A DNA stretch of 64,000 nt from Roseiarcus sp963737365 (GTDB taxonomy: Bacteria > Pseudomonadota > Alphaproteobacteria > Rhizobiales > Beijerinckiaceae), in assembly GCA_963737365.1 (NCBI GenBank), contig CAVTSD010000005.1, positions 124,001 through 188,000 of the forward strand, read 5' to 3'. A program made the translations under genes and the position numbers. The notes beneath the pieces are model-generated. The model worked only from the letters and a program-made list of their open reading frames with translations, searched no databases and was not told the origin of the DNA. Positions 63,340-64,000 of the stretch are shown piece by piece (the stretch's first letter is position 1; each line of letters begins with the position of its first letter).

Positions 63340-64000
63340 TTAGGTTGAACCGATCAGGATTCCCGCCGCGAGCACCAAAGCGCCGCCGATCATCACTTTG
63401 GCGGCCGCTGTCAGTGGCGACGCGTCCATGTACCGCCACTGGATCCACGCGATGGCGCTCAATTCGATGACGACGACGATGAGCGCAACGACGATCGCCG
63501 CGGTGAAAGACGGGATCAGGAACGGCAGCGTATGGCCGATGCCGCCCGCCGTCGTCATGAGCCCGCAGACCAGCCCGCGCAGGAGCGGCGCGCCGCGGCC
63601 CGAAAGCTTGCCATCGTCCGAAAGCGCCTCAGCGAAGCCCATCGAAATGCCGGCCCCAATCGAGGCCGCGAGCCCAACCACGAAAGCGTTCCAGGGATTG
63701 TGGGTTGCGAAGGCGGCGGCGAACACTGGCGCAAGCGTTGACACCGACCCATCCATGAGGCCGACGAGGCCGGGCTGGATGATCTGCAGGACAAAGCGCC
63801 GGCGCTCGCTTTCCGCTTCGACGCCGCGGGCGGAGGTGGTGAGGATTTTCTCTTCGAGCCCCGCGGCGATCTGATCGTGCTTCTCCTCTTCCTCCGCGAG
63901 GTCGCCGAGCAGCTTCCGAGTTGAAGCGTCTGTGGTCCGCGGCAAAGCCTGACGATAGAAGCGCGCCGCCGCGCGCTCCATCTCGCGCGCATGCGAGCGC
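63340..64000 (-). CDS. mbfA: MbfA-type ferritin-like/VIT1 iron exporter, C-terminal part
   Basis: The frame runs off the right edge. The end of the ferritin-like domain is visible ('RFYRQALPRTTDASTRKLL', 'LAEEEEKHDQI' with a Glu-x-x-His iron motif), followed by a VIT1/CCC1 membrane domain of about five helices ('IQPGLVGLMDGSVSTLAPVF', 'ASIGAGISMGFAEAL', 'LVCGLMTTAGGIGHTLPFL'). MbfA exports iron and protects against peroxide in rhizobia, usually under Irr control. The first about 110 residues and the promoter lie outside. Confidence 0.87.
   Translation of the reverse strand, partial: RSHAREMERAAARFYRQALPRTTDASTRKLLGDLAEEEEKHDQIAAGLEEKILTTSARGVEAESERRRFVLQIIQPGLVGLMDGSVSTLAPVFAAAFATHNPWNAFVVGLAASIGAGISMGFAEALSDDGKLSGRGAPLLRGLVCGLMTTAGGIGHTLPFLIPSFTAAIVVALIVVVIELSAIAWIQWRYMDASPLTAAAKVMIGGALVLAAGILIGST

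Noticed and set aside
1..64000. CRISPR array, IS element or integrated phage
   Set aside because: No regularly spaced repeats, transposase or integrase motifs were seen; the phage-like small protein stands alone.

Overview
The window is high-GC DNA from an alphaproteobacterium, most likely of the Hyphomicrobiales (Rhizobiales). Pointers are a GcrA-type zinc domain, a CycM-like membrane cytochrome c beside kdsB-pheA, an F1-ATPase zeta inhibitor (DUF1476), ihfB-lapA, an NDUFA9-like protein, the yejABEF importer, a fused aroK-aroB gene and an MbfA-type protein. Beijerinckiaceae or Methylocystaceae would fit, but the sequence alone does not prove it. I saw no rRNA, tRNA or CRISPR array. One gene (BKACE) enters at the left edge and one (MbfA) leaves at the right edge.

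Layout. 1-14.4 kb: BKACE enzyme, acyl-CoA thioesterase, gnd, a secreted protein, a B12-type radical SAM enzyme with a small XRE regulator, an ArsR/double-SRPBCC pair, a YghU-like GST, a Bcr/CflA pump, a zinc-domain-only GcrA relative, a second thioesterase, a BigR-like thiol sensor after a dipeptidase, and DegP. 14.4-26.6 kb: envelope and housekeeping genes (hflC, hflK, a CorC-type protein, aroKB, an EF-G paralogue, NDUFA9-like, ihfB, lapA, a P1 peptidase, a yibQ remnant, rppH, DUF1476). 26.9-36.4 kb: deoB, yejFEBA, alr and a CitE-like lyase. 36.4-44.1 kb: cytochrome c, kdsB-pheA, kbl, an SDR, a dead toxin-antitoxin pair and a small hydroxyproline module. 44.2-50.9 kb: the fatty-acid cluster fabD-fabG-acpP-fabF, mltG and rlmB.

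51.1-56.3 kb holds a decaying operon for uptake and breakdown of 2-aminoethylphosphonate. It contains an FAD oxidoreductase, phnX, a PbfA-like class III PLP enzyme, a fragment of a binding protein and two permeases. All but one permease are broken, and no ATPase gene is present. It is followed by an ArsR-methyltransferase fusion regulator (SahR-like) overlapping metF.

58.3-62.1 kb is an AT-richer, gene-poor stretch. It carries an intact AHL synthase gene, a small exported protein and a frameshifted luxR. The right end carries a cyanurate/barbiturate-type ring-opening amidohydrolase and MbfA.

A recurring theme is lesions: single-base indels in hflK, the corC-type gene, the FAD oxidoreductase gene, phnX, pbfA, the second permease and luxR; nonsense codons in yafQ and the binding-protein fragment; and internal deletions in yibQ, dinJ and the pbfA/phnS junction. 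The deletions and nonsense codons look like real decay. The one-base homopolymer indels in hflK and the corC-type gene could instead be sequencing errors.
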